A stretch of DNA of 44,032 bases from Serpentinimonas barnesii (GTDB lineage: Bacteria > Pseudomonadota > Gammaproteobacteria > Burkholderiales > Burkholderiaceae_C). The translations under genes and the position numbers were made by a program. Of the stretch, positions 1 to 10,589 are shown piece after piece; the stretch's first letter is position 1, and each line of letters starts with the position of its first letter. The notes under the pieces are model-generated. The model worked only from the letters and a program-made list of their open reading frames with translations, was not told the DNA's origin and made no database searches. The stretch spans positions 1 through 44,032 of the forward strand of contig NZ_BAWN01000012.1 of the NCBI RefSeq assembly GCF_000696225.1, given 5' to 3'.

Positions 1-1
1 G

Positions 2-1201
2 CCCGCCGTACCGGCTTGGGCGCAACGCGGCGAGACGGTGCGCATCGCCCTGATCGACCCACAGTCAGGCCTGATGGGGCCGGTGGGCATCAACCAGTTG
101 CGCAGCGCGCAGTTTTTTGCCGAGAAGTTCAGCGGTGCCGGCAACCCGGCTGGGGTGCGTTTCGAAGTCACGGGCTTTGACAACAAGCTCAGCCCGGCCG
201 AAACCCTCACCGCCATGCAGGCCGCGATCGACCGCGGCATCCGTTTCATCTCGCAAGGCAACAGCTCGGGCATTGCCGGGGCCATCATCGACGCCGTGAA
301 CCGCCACAACAGCCGCAACCCAGGTCGCGAGGTGGTGTTTTTGAACCACTCGGCGGTGGACCCCGACCTCACCAACTCGCGTTGCAGCTTCTGGCACTTC
401 CGCTTCGATGCCGACACCTCCATGAAAATGGAGGCCCTGACCACCTACATCCGGGGCGAGCCCACCATCCGGCGCGTGTTCCTGATTAACCAGAACTACG
501 CCCACGGGCACCAGGTGGCGCGCTTTGCGCGCGAAATGCTGACACGCAAGCGGCCCGACATCCAGATCGTGGGAGAAGACCTGCACCCACTGGCCCAGGT
601 GCGCGACTTTGCCCCCTACGTGGCCAAGATCATGGCCTCTGGGGCCGATTCGGTGATCACCGGCAACTGGGGCTCCGACCTCACACTGCTCATCCGCGCT
701 GCCAACGACGCCGGCTACCGCGGCCGCTTTTTCACCTACTACGCCGGCGTCACCGGAACCCCAACGGCGCTGGGCACCGCGTCCGAAGGCCGTGTGTACC
801 AGATCGCCTACAACCACTACAACATGGGTGGGCAGATGCAGGTCTGGATGAACGAGTTTCGCCAGCGCTTTAACGACGATTTCTACACCGGCTCGCTCAT
901 CCACATCTACAACGCACTGGGGCAGGCCATGGCCAACGCCCGCTCCACCGACCCGGTGCGGGTGGCGCATGCGCTCTCGGGGCTGCGCTTCAACAGCTTC
1001 AGCGGCCCGGTCGAAATGCGCCGCGCCGACCACCAGTTGCAGCAGCCGCTGTACCTCACGCGTTGGCAGCGCGTCGATGCGCGCCACCCCTACAGCCCGG
1101 AAAACACGGGCATGACGCTGGCGCTGGTGCGCACGTTCGAGGCCTTCGTGGCCAGCACGCCGACGAGCTGCAATATGCAGCGCCCGGCCGCGCCGACCTG
1201 A
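2..1201 (+). CDS. Branched-chain amino acid-type ABC transporter substrate-binding protein (5' end missing)
   Basis: Periplasmic type I substrate-binding protein that would deliver ligand to the LivHM permease encoded just downstream. The reading frame is open to the left edge. The residues before the GTG at 38 read PAVPAWAQ, which looks like the end of a Sec signal peptide with cleavage after AWA. The gene therefore begins outside the window and the GTG is not its start. The mature part opens with VRIALIDPQSGLMGPVG, the usual first strand and ligand loop of LivK-like proteins, and has the family's usual length (about 390 residues). A 165-base gap with no recognisable gene separates it from livH. 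The family binds amino acids, amides, urea, short acids and aromatic acids; the ligand cannot be read from sequence. The adjacent beta-oxidation genes make a carboxylic acid plausible (inference). Confidence 0.9.
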   Translation, partial: PAVPAWAQRGETVRIALIDPQSGLMGPVGINQLRSAQFFAEKFSGAGNPAGVRFEVTGFDNKLSPAETLTAMQAAIDRGIRFISQGNSSGIAGAIIDAVNRHNSRNPGREVVFLNHSAVDPDLTNSRCSFWHFRFDADTSMKMEALTTYIRGEPTIRRVFLINQNYAHGHQVARFAREMLTRKRPDIQIVGEDLHPLAQVRDFAPYVAKIMASGADSVITGNWGSDLTLLIRAANDAGYRGRFFTYYAGVTGTPTALGTASEGRVYQIAYNHYNMGGQMQVWMNEFRQRFNDDFYTGSLIHIYNALGQAMANARSTDPVRVAHALSGLRFNSFSGPVEMRRADHQLQQPLYLTRWQRVDARHPYSPENTGMTLALVRTFEAFVASTPTSCNMQRPAAPT

Positions 1202-1366
1202 CAGCCTCATCGTGCCTGCCCGCACACCCCCTTGCGCCCCATCGGTCGCAGGGTGTGCCGGGGGCCTTAAAGCCAACGCCATCCAGTGAGCGCAAAGCGG
1301 TGCTGCAAGCCGCCGGCCATGCGCCGCCGCCCGCTATCTGCCCCTGACACCTAAAAAGAGACGCCG

Positions 1367-2392
1367 ATGGAGTTTTTCATCATCTCCCTGCTCAACGGCA
1401 TCAGCTTTGGGCTGCTGCTGTTCATGCTCAGTTCGGGCCTGACGCTGATCTTTAGCATGATGGGCGTGCTCAACTTTGCCCACGCCAGCTTTTATATGGT
1501 CGGAGCCTACCTGGGTTTTGCGGTCTCGCAGGTGGTCGGGTTTTGGTTTGCGCTGCTGCTGGTGCCGCTGCTGGTGGGGCTAATGGGCGCCGGGTTCGAA
1601 AAATTCAGCCTGCGCAAGGTGCACAAATACGGGCACGTGCCAGAGCTGATGGTGACCTTTGGCCTGTCTTACATCATTTTGGAGCTGGTGCAACTGATCT
1701 GGGGCCGCATCGCGCTCGATTTCCGGCCGCCCGAGCTGTTGCAGGGCTCGGCTTTCACGTTGCTCTCGCAGCCCGACGGCAGCTTGGGCTTCGTCTGGGG
1801 CCGCGCCGCGCTCGATCTGTGCACGCCGCTGGGCACGGCAATCTGCTCGCAGTTTCCGGCCACGCGGGCCTTCATCATGGGCATGGCGTTGCTGATGCTG
1901 CTCTCGCTCTGGCTGCTGATCACGCGCACCCGGGTTGGGCTGGTGATCCAGGCGGCTTTGAAGCACCCGGAAATGGTGGAGGCGCTGGGCCACAACGTGC
2001 CGCGCGTGTTCATGCTGGTGTTTGGCGCCGGCACCGGGCTGGCCGGGCTGGCGGGTGTGATGGGCGGCAGCACCTTTGTCACCGAACCGGCGATGGCGCT
2101 CACGCTGGGGGCGATCGTGTTCGTGGTGGTGGTGGTGGGCGGCTTGGGCTCGCTGGCGGGGGCGTTTCTGGCTTCGCTGCTGATCGGCGTCATGCAGACC
2201 TTTGCGGTGGCGATCGACCAGTCGATTGGCAGCCTGCTGATGGGGCTGGGGGTGGCGCTGTCGGCCGAGGCGCAGGCGCACGAGCTGATGCGCTTCACGG
2301 TCTCCAAGGCGGCGCCGCTGCTGCCCTTTTTGCTGCTGGTGCTGGTGCTGATTTTCCGGCCGCACGGTTTGCTTGGCAACCGCGACCATTAA
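1367..2392 (+). CDS. livH: Branched-chain amino acid-type ABC transporter permease LivH
   Basis: Inner-membrane permease, one half of the LivH/LivM transmembrane pathway. The 341 residues are mostly hydrophobic helices. The N-terminal part carries the LivH-type block GLTLIFSMMGVLNFAHASFYMVG, split here as GLTLIFSMMG followed by VLNFAHASFYMVG. The C-terminal part has the Gly-rich GGLGSLAGAFLASLLIGV region that follows the ABC-contacting loop. The start is the ATG preceded by AAAAGAGAC. The protein is somewhat longer than the usual 290-310 residues because of a loop near residues 120-165 that contains two Cys. It lies 13 bases before livM, so the two are almost certainly cotranscribed. Family assignment is firm; the substrate is not. 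Confidence 0.93.
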   Translation: MEFFIISLLNGISFGLLLFMLSSGLTLIFSMMGVLNFAHASFYMVGAYLGFAVSQVVGFWFALLLVPLLVGLMGAGFEKFSLRKVHKYGHVPELMVTFGLSYIILELVQLIWGRIALDFRPPELLQGSAFTLLSQPDGSLGFVWGRAALDLCTPLGTAICSQFPATRAFIMGMALLMLLSLWLLITRTRVGLVIQAALKHPEMVEALGHNVPRVFMLVFGAGTGLAGLAGVMGGSTFVTEPAMALTLGAIVFVVVVVGGLGSLAGAFLASLLIGVMQTFAVAIDQSIGSLLMGLGVALSAEAQAHELMRFTVSKAAPLLPFLLLVLVLIFRPHGLLGNRDH

Positions 2393-2405
2393 AAGGCAGC
2401 ACCCC

Positions 2406-3704
2406 ATGACCGCTACAAAATACTACCAATTCAGGCCCATCAACGTCGGGCGCTGGTTTATCTGGTCGCTCTTTGCCTTGCTGCTGCTGCTGGCGCCGCA
2501 GGTGTTCGATAGCAGCTTTGCCATCAGCATGATGGCGCAGATGGGCATCGCCATCGTCGCCTGCCTGTCGTTCAACATGCTGCTGGGGCAGGGCGGCATG
2601 CTCAGCTTCGGCCACGCCGTCTATGCGGGCTTGGGCTCCTACGTGGCCATACACGCGCTGCTGCTGCTGGGCGAGGCCGGTTTGCCGGTGCCAGCGGTGG
2701 CGCTCATCCCCCTGATCGGCGGCTTGGCGGGGCTGTTCTTTGCGGCCTTGTTTGGCTACGTGACGACCAAAAAAGCCGGCACCGCCTTTGCCATGATCAC
2801 GCTCGGGGTGGGCGAACTGATCTTCATCGCCTCCATGGTGTTTTTCGTCTTTTTTGGCGGCGAGGCCGGGGTTTCCGCCAACCGCGTCATCGGCGAGCCG
2901 TTTCTGGGCATCAGCTTCGGGCCGGGCATCGAGGTCTATTACCTGATCGCGTTTTACACCTTTTTGTGCGTGGCGCTGATGTTTGCCTACACCCGCACGC
3001 CGCTGGGGCGCATCATCAACGCGGTGCGCGACAACCCGGAGCGGGTCGAGTTCATTGGCTACGACCCGCAAACGGTGCGCTACCTGGTGTTCATGCTGGC
3101 CGGTTTTTTTGCCGGCATCGCGGGCGGCATGGCGGCGGTGCTGTTCGAGATCGTCACCTCCGAGGTGGTGGGCCCGATCCGCTCCGGCTCCTACCTGCTG
3201 TTTGCCTTTCTGGGCGGCGTCACCTTCTTCTTTGGCCCCATCATCGGCGGCATTCTGATGGTTCTGGCCTTTGTGATGTTCTCCGAAATCACCAAGGCTT
3301 GGATGCTCTACCTTGGCCTGATCTTTGTGTTCATGGTGATGTACGCGCCGGGCGGCATCGCCGGGCTGATCATGATGAACCTGCGGCTGGCGCTGTTTGG
3401 GCGGCTGCGCGAGCTCTGGGCCAGCTACCTTGGGCTGGGGGTGACGGCGCTGGCGCTGCTGGCCAGCCTGGGGGCGCTGATCGAAATGATTTATCACCTG
3501 CAACTGGGCACTGCCATGGGCGACGAGGTGCCGTTTTTGGGCATGTCGCTCAACACGCTCGACCTTGATGTCTGGTTTGGGGCCGTTTTCGTGGCGCTGA
3601 CCAGTTTTGGCTTGTTCGAGTTGTGCCGGCGCAGCTTCAGCCGCCAGTGGGCCGAGATCCAGACCGACATCGAAAAAGAAATCAAACGCCGGGAGACCAC
3701 ATGA
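2406..3704 (+). CDS. livM: Branched-chain amino acid-type ABC transporter permease LivM with C-terminal extension
   Basis: Second inner-membrane permease of the importer. The family core is clear: LSFNMLLGQGGMLSFGHAVY near residue 60, the RTPLGRIINAVRDNPERVEF coupling loop near residue 200, and a Gly-rich GPIIGGILMV helix. I chose the ATG at 2406, preceded by AAAGGCAG, over an in-frame TTG at 2373 that would overlap livH. The protein is about 432 residues, roughly 90-100 longer than typical LivM. After the usual end near YAPGGIAGLIMMN it continues with two more hydrophobic segments and a charged tail ending IEKEIKRRETT. Its stop overlaps the livG start (ATGA), which implies translational coupling. 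Confidence 0.92.
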   Translation: MTATKYYQFRPINVGRWFIWSLFALLLLLAPQVFDSSFAISMMAQMGIAIVACLSFNMLLGQGGMLSFGHAVYAGLGSYVAIHALLLLGEAGLPVPAVALIPLIGGLAGLFFAALFGYVTTKKAGTAFAMITLGVGELIFIASMVFFVFFGGEAGVSANRVIGEPFLGISFGPGIEVYYLIAFYTFLCVALMFAYTRTPLGRIINAVRDNPERVEFIGYDPQTVRYLVFMLAGFFAGIAGGMAAVLFEIVTSEVVGPIRSGSYLLFAFLGGVTFFFGPIIGGILMVLAFVMFSEITKAWMLYLGLIFVFMVMYAPGGIAGLIMMNLRLALFGRLRELWASYLGLGVTALALLASLGALIEMIYHLQLGTAMGDEVPFLGMSLNTLDLDVWFGAVFVALTSFGLFELCRRSFSRQWAEIQTDIEKEIKRRETT

Positions 3705-4471
3705 GCAGCGCCGTCCCCTACGCCATCGAGCTCAAAGGCGTGTGCAAGCGCTTTGGCAAGGCAGAAATCATACGCGGCGTCGATCTGGCCGTGGCAGCCG
3801 GGGAGCGGGTGGCCATCATCGGCCCCAATGGTGCTGGCAAATCGACCCTGTTCAACCTGATGAGCGGGCGTTTTGGCCCCAGCAGCGGCGAAATCTGGCT
3901 CAATGGCCAGCGCATCGACGGCAAGCCGGCCTACGCCATCAACCGCATGGGCCTGAGCCGCAGCTTCCAGATCACCAACCTGTTCCCCAAACTGAGCGTG
4001 TTCGAAAACCTGCGCTGCGCGGTGCTCTGGAGCATGGGCTACCGCTACTCCTTCCTCAAGTTTTTGGCCGACCTCGAAGACGTGATCGAGCGCGTCGATG
4101 AGCTGCTGCACCAGATGCGGCTGGAGAAAAAACGCGATACGCTGGCCATGAACCTGACCTACGCCGAGCAGCGCGCGCTCGAGATCGGCGTCACCATCGC
4201 CGGCGGGGCCGGGGTGCTGCTGCTCGACGAGCCCACGGCCGGCATGAGCAAGAGCGAGACCAAGCGCTTCATCGACCTAATCCGCGAAGTCACGGTGGGC
4301 AAGACCCTGCTCACGGTGGAGCACGACATGGGCGTGGTGTTCGGCTTGGCCGACAAGATCGCGGTGCTGGTGTATGGCGAGCTGATCGCCTTCGACACCC
4401 CGGAGGCGGTGCGCGCCAACGCCCGGGTGCAAGAGGCCTACCTGGGCTCGGTGCTGGCCGAAGCGCATTGA
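3701..4471 (+). CDS. livG: ABC transporter ATP-binding protein LivG
   Basis: Cytoplasmic ATPase subunit of the importer (256 residues). It has a canonical Walker A (GPNGAGKST), a Walker B with catalytic Glu (LLLDEPTAG) and a switch His (TVEHDMGVV). The ABC signature is weak: LTYAEQRALEIG where LivG proteins normally have LSYGQQR or LSYGEQR, so the signature Gly is Ala. The ATG at 3701 overlaps the livM stop. An upstream in-frame start at 3623 would lie inside livM and was rejected. LivG pairs with LivF, so this altered signature would face the altered Walker A of LivF. Confidence 0.94.
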   Translation: MSSAVPYAIELKGVCKRFGKAEIIRGVDLAVAAGERVAIIGPNGAGKSTLFNLMSGRFGPSSGEIWLNGQRIDGKPAYAINRMGLSRSFQITNLFPKLSVFENLRCAVLWSMGYRYSFLKFLADLEDVIERVDELLHQMRLEKKRDTLAMNLTYAEQRALEIGVTIAGGAGVLLLDEPTAGMSKSETKRFIDLIREVTVGKTLLTVEHDMGVVFGLADKIAVLVYGELIAFDTPEAVRANARVQEAYLGSVLAEAH

Positions 4472-4489
4472 GTGCAGCAGAAAGCAAAC

Positions 4490-5185
4490 ATGCTTGAAAT
4501 CGACAATTTGCACGCCTTTTATGGCAAAAGCCACATCCTGCACGGGGTGGCGTTCAAGGTGGCGGCGGGCGAGATCGTTGCCCTGCTGGGGCGCAACGGC
4601 TCCGGGCGCTCGACCACGGCCAAGGCCATCATGGGGCTGGTGGACACCGAGGGCAGCATCGTCTGGAAGGGCCAGCGCATCACTGGGCGCAAACCCTTCG
4701 AGGTGGCGCACCTGGGGATAGGCTACGTGCCCGAGAGCCGCGACATTTTCCCCAAGCTCACGGTGCAGCAAAACCTGCTGCTGGGCCAAAAGGGCGGTCA
4801 AAAAAACTCACGCTGGGGCTTTGACGACATGTATTCCATGTTCCCGCGCCTCAAAGAGCGCGAGCACACCGAGGCCGGGGTGCTCTCGGGTGGTGAGCAG
4901 CAAATGCTCACCCTGTGCCGCACCCTGATGGGCGACCCAGATCTGATCATCATCGACGAGCCGACCGAGGGCCTGGCGCCCAAGATCGTCGAGCAGGTGG
5001 CGGCCTTTTTGCAGGCCCTCAAGGCCAGGGGCATCTCGGTGCTGTTGATCGAGCAAAAGCTCACCATTGCGCTGCAAATATCGGACCGTGCGCTGGTGAT
5101 GGGGCACGGCAGCATTGTGTTTGACGACACCCCGGCCGCGCTGCAAGAAAACCGCTACATCCGGCGCGAGTGGCTGGAAGTTTGA
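4490..5185 (+). CDS. livF: ABC transporter ATP-binding protein LivF, Walker A Lys replaced by Arg
   Basis: Second ATPase subunit of the importer (about 231 residues from the ATG at 4490; a GTG at 4472 directly after the livG stop is an alternative start). The signature LSGGEQQML and Walker B IIIDEPTEGL with catalytic Glu are canonical. The Walker A reads GRNGSGRSTT; the codon at the normally invariant Lys is CGC, giving Arg. The rest of the fold looks intact, so this is a substitution rather than decay. The gene follows livG without a gap and ends the transporter block; 148 bases separate it from the beta-oxidation genes. Confidence 0.92.
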   Translation: MLEIDNLHAFYGKSHILHGVAFKVAAGEIVALLGRNGSGRSTTAKAIMGLVDTEGSIVWKGQRITGRKPFEVAHLGIGYVPESRDIFPKLTVQQNLLLGQKGGQKNSRWGFDDMYSMFPRLKEREHTEAGVLSGGEQQMLTLCRTLMGDPDLIIIDEPTEGLAPKIVEQVAAFLQALKARGISVLLIEQKLTIALQISDRALVMGHGSIVFDDTPAALQENRYIRREWLEV

Positions 5186-5255
5186 GCCGCTAGACAAACA
5201 GGCGACAGCCCGCGCTGGGTGGCGCCCAACGGGCTTTGTAAAATCCCGCCAGAGC

Positions 5256-5267
5256 GAACGGTCGTGC
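5256..5267. promoter_or_regulatory. Candidate operator upstream of the beta-oxidation genes
   Basis: The 12 bases GAACGGTCGTGC form two near-inverted half sites (GAACG and CGTGC) around a 2-base centre with one mismatch. They lie in the 148-base gap before the fused hydratase/dehydrogenase gene, about 65 bases from its start. Short inverted sites of this general form are bound by TetR-family regulators of acyl-CoA metabolism, but no regulator gene is present here, so this is only a suggestion. Confidence 0.22.
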
Positions 5268-5333
5268 TATTTTGCCGCCCTTAGCCGCCCGCCACTGCCC
5301 TTGGCTGCCCCGCAACCCACATCAGGAGACCGC

Positions 5334-7448
<2,115 letters not shown>

Positions 7449-7479
7449 GCGCCTTCACCGAACCCGGAGCATCACACCC

Positions 7480-8655
7480 ATGAGCCAAGCCCTCATCGTA
7501 TCCACTGCACGCACCCCGCTGGCCAAAAGCTGGAAAGGGTCTTTCAACCTCACGCACGGGGCCACACTCGGCGGCCACGCGGTGCGCCACGCCATAGCGC
7601 GCGCCGGCATCGACCCGGCCACGGTCGAAGACGTGATCATGGGCTGTGCCAACCCCGAAGGGGCCACCGGCATGAACATCGCGCGCCAGATTGCGCTCGC
7701 TGGTGGCTGCCCGGTGACAACCTGCGGCCTGACCGTGAACCGCTTTTGCTCCTCGGGCCTGCAAACCATTGCGCTGGCGGCGCAGCGCATCATTGCGGGC
7801 GAAGGCGAGGTCTATGTGGCGGGCGGGGTCGAGAGCATCTCGTGCGTGCAGCAAGAGATGAACCAGCACATGCTGATCGACCCCGCGCTCAAAAAAGCCA
7901 AACCCGCCATCTACTGGACCATGCTGCAAACCGCCGAGCAAGTGGCGCAGCGCTACCAGATTGGGCGCGAGGCGATGGACGAATACGGTGCCGCAAGCCA
8001 GCAAAAAGCCTGCGCCGCGCAAGAGGCGGGCCGCTTTGCCGACGAAATTGCCCCCATCGAGGTGCGCGCCGGTGTGGCCGACAAAACCCTGGGCCTGATC
8101 ACCCGCACCCTCACCGTGAGCCAAGACGAAGGCTTGCGCGCAGGCACCACGCGCGAGGGCATCAGCGGCATCAAGCCGGCGCTGCCGGGTGGTGTGGTGT
8201 CCGCAGGCAATGCCAGCCAGTTCAGCGATGGCGCCGGGGCCTGTGTGGTGATGCACGAAGCGCAGGTGCAAAAGCTCGGCTTGCAGCCGCTGGGGCGCTT
8301 TCTTGGCTTTGCCGTGGCCGGTTGCGAGCCCGACGAAATGGGCATCGGCCCGGTGTTTGCCGTGCCCAAGGTGCTGGCCAAGCTGGGCTTAACGGTCGAT
8401 GACATCGACCTGTGGGAGCTCAACGAGGCTTTTGCGGTGCAGGTGCTGTACTGCCGCGACCGGCTCGGCATCCCCAACGAGCGGCTCAACGTCAACGGCG
8501 GCGCGATCGCGCTCGGCCACCCTTACGGCGTGTCTGGTCAGCGCCTCACCGGCCACGCCCTGATCGAGGGCCGCCGGCGCGGGGCCAAGCGGGTCTGCGT
8601 GACCATGTGCATCGGCGGCGGCATGGGCGCGGCCGGAGTGTTCGAGGTGCTTTGA
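7480..8655 (+). CDS. Acetyl-CoA acyltransferase (thiolase)
   Basis: Thiolase of 391 residues that cleaves 3-ketoacyl-CoA with CoA to acetyl-CoA and a shortened acyl-CoA; biosynthetic condensation is possible for this fold. All catalytic elements are visible: nucleophilic Cys90 in [10 protein letters not shown], His347 in [14 protein letters not shown] and the second Cys377 in [10 protein letters not shown]. Its placement directly after the hydratase/dehydrogenase supports a degradative role. The chain-length preference cannot be told from sequence. A FadA-type or a BktB/acetoacetyl-CoA type thiolase are both possible. Confidence 0.95.
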   Translation: MSQALIVSTARTPLAKSWKGSFNLTHGATLGGHAVRHAIARAGIDPATVEDVIMGCANPEGATGMNIARQIALAGGCPVTTCGLTVNRFCSSGLQTIALAAQRIIAGEGEVYVAGGVESISCVQQEMNQHMLIDPALKKAKPAIYWTMLQTAEQVAQRYQIGREAMDEYGAASQQKACAAQEAGRFADEIAPIEVRAGVADKTLGLITRTLTVSQDEGLRAGTTREGISGIKPALPGGVVSAGNASQFSDGAGACVVMHEAQVQKLGLQPLGRFLGFAVAGCEPDEMGIGPVFAVPKVLAKLGLTVDDIDLWELNEAFAVQVLYCRDRLGIPNERLNVNGGAIALGHPYGVSGQRLTGHALIEGRRRGAKRVCVTMCIGGGMGAAGVFEVL

Positions 8656-8792
8656 GCTTGCATTGGACTTTGCCTTTTCGGCAAAATCCCGGAACCCTTG
8701 GCCACGAGCTCGGCTCGAACCTTATCAAATGGCATTGCTGCGCAGGGGCCTTGCTTGGCCAATGCGCAGCCTTGTGTCAGACCCCTGTCGAT

Positions 8793-8823
8793 GCCTGTTG
8801 CAGGCTTTAACCTCGGTTTTTTT
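8793..8823 (+). terminator. Possible terminator-like hairpin after the thiolase gene
   Basis: GCCTG-TTG-CAGGC (8793-8805) is a 5-bp hairpin, followed after 11 bases by a run of seven T. The distance from stem to T-run is longer than in a classical intrinsic terminator. A second hairpin, TTTGCC-5-GGCAAA at 8669-8685, has no T-run. The 272-base gap 8656-8927 holds no other recognisable feature besides the presumed promoter of the next operon. Confidence 0.25.
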
Positions 8824-8927
8824 ACGGCTTAGCGCCTAAACGGGGTTGCAGGTTGCAAAATAGATGTATCGCATCATTTTGTGTGCAGGTGGTCGTTTCG
8901 GTTCAACGCATTACGAGAGGAGTGGGC

Positions 8928-10589
8928 ATGAGCATCAGCGAAGCATCGCGCGGCCTGGCCGCGCTGCAAAAAATACGGGTCGTCACCGACACCCTCACGG
9001 CACCGGCGGCACGCGCTCCGGTCGGGCTACCGCCTCTGCCCAGCCACGCCCCCACAGGTGCCAGCCCCAAGCCCACCGGCCACTACCGTTCCTACCAGCC
9101 CCGGCCTTTCAAGCGCGAGGAGCGCGACAAGGTCACGATCCTCTTTGGTGGTCTGCACTGGCGCGCCGAGCGCCTGATGCAGGGCGCGATGGAAAACCTG
9201 GGCTACCGGGTGCAGGTATTGCCCAACGCAACCCGCGCCGACTTGCTCACCGGGCGCGAAGTGGCCGACATCGGCCAGTGCTGCCCGACCAGCTTCGTCA
9301 CCGGCAACCTGACCAACTTTTTAAGCCGCGAACGTGAGCGCATCGGGGTCGAGCGCGTCAACCAAGAATACATCTACATCACTGCCGGAGCCTGTGGCGC
9401 CTGCCGTTTTGGCCAGTACCACCAGAGCTACGAGCTGGCGCTGCGCAACGTCGGGCTGGATTCGTTCCGCTTTTTCTTGCTGGAACAAACCAAGGTCGAC
9501 CAGGGCCCTGCGCACGGCGGCGGGCTCGATCTCAGCCCGGCCTTCACCCTGGGGGCGGTGTGGGGCGTGCTGCTGGCCGATGTGGTGCAAGACTTGGAGT
9601 ACCAGGTGCGCCCCTACGAGAAAAACCCCGGCGAAACCACCCGCGTGGCGCGCGAAGCGGTCGAGTATTTGTACGAAACCATGCGCCAGCGGCCCGCCCA
9701 AGGCAAAAAATGGGGCCCCTTGGTCTGGCACTTCGCCACCCCGTACTTCATCAACGCGCTGCGCGAGGTGCGGCGGCGCTTCGATGCGATCGAGGTCGAT
9801 CGGCTGCGCGTCAAGCCGCTGGTCAAAATCACTGGCGAGTTCTACCTGCAAACGGTCGAGGGCGACCCCAACTACAACATCCACAGTTGGCTGGAAGGCG
9901 AAGGGGCCGAGGTCTATCCGGCCCCGGTGGTGGTCTGGCTCGAATACCTGCTGCGCCACGGGCGCCAGAAAACCCAAGAGCGCATCGGCATCGAAGCCGG
10001 GGCGCGGCGCCAAGACGCCACCTACGCCGCCATCGAGCGCCTGCTGCGCTGGACCTACAACCGCATGCGCCATGCCTTGGGTGACGTGCCGCACGCCTTA
10101 CCCGAGCAAAACGTGCTGCGCGATTTGGCCGCCCCTTATTACCATAAGCAGCTCAGTGGGGGCGAGGGCGATATGCTGATCGGCAAAGCCCTGTGGTCGC
10201 ACCTGCACAAAAAGGCGCACATGACGTGCGAGCTCTCGCCCTACGCCTGCATGCCCAACACCATGAGCATTGGGGCCATGGCGGCGGTGCAGGGAAAATA
10301 CCCTGACTTGCTCTACGCGCCGATCGAGATCAAGGGCGACGCCGAGGTGCACGCGCTGTCGCGTTGCCAGATGATCCTGACCGAGGCCAAAAAGCGCGCC
10401 GTGCGCGAGTTTGAATCGGTGTTGCAACGCATCGGCCTGACCGAGGCGCAACTGGCGGCCGAAGTGGCGGCGCGGCCCGAGTTGTCGCGCGCCACCTACA
10501 AGGTGCCACACTATGGCGTGGCCGGTACGGCGGCCAACTTGGCCCTGCACATTGCGCACCTCAAAGGCTTGCCCGGGGTGCGGGCATGA
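8928..10589 (+). CDS. 2-hydroxyacyl-CoA dehydratase/HgdB-related protein (COG3581-like), Fe-S cluster candidate
   Basis: A 553-residue protein of the uncharacterised family that travels with CoA-enzyme activases. It has an N-terminal Pro/Ala-rich lead (about residues 20-60). A conserved core with Cys-rich motifs follows: DIGQCCPTSF (C118, C119), AGACGACRFGQYHQ (C156, C159) and CELSPYACMPNTMS (about C434, C441). These are plausible ligands of an Fe-S cluster like those of 2-hydroxyacyl-CoA dehydratases and double-cubane proteins. The start ATG 8928 has a strong ribosome site, GAGAGGAG, 5 bases upstream; the TTG at 8853 was rejected. Its stop overlaps the activase start (ATGA). No substrate can be assigned. 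An ATP-driven reductase or dehydratase partner of the activase is inferred. Confidence 0.8.
   Translation: MSISEASRGLAALQKIRVVTDTLTAPAARAPVGLPPLPSHAPTGASPKPTGHYRSYQPRPFKREERDKVTILFGGLHWRAERLMQGAMENLGYRVQVLPNATRADLLTGREVADIGQCCPTSFVTGNLTNFLSRERERIGVERVNQEYIYITAGACGACRFGQYHQSYELALRNVGLDSFRFFLLEQTKVDQGPAHGGGLDLSPAFTLGAVWGVLLADVVQDLEYQVRPYEKNPGETTRVAREAVEYLYETMRQRPAQGKKWGPLVWHFATPYFINALREVRRRFDAIEVDRLRVKPLVKITGEFYLQTVEGDPNYNIHSWLEGEGAEVYPAPVVVWLEYLLRHGRQKTQERIGIEAGARRQDATYAAIERLLRWTYNRMRHALGDVPHALPEQNVLRDLAAPYYHKQLSGGEGDMLIGKALWSHLHKKAHMTCELSPYACMPNTMSIGAMAAVQGKYPDLLYAPIEIKGDAEVHALSRCQMILTEAKKRAVREFESVLQRIGLTEAQLAAEVAARPELSRATYKVPHYGVAGTAANLALHIAHLKGLPGVRA

Noticed and set aside
1202-1366. Small coding frame between the substrate-binding protein and livH
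   Set aside because: Frames here run over from neighbouring genes, with no ribosome site or recognisable product.
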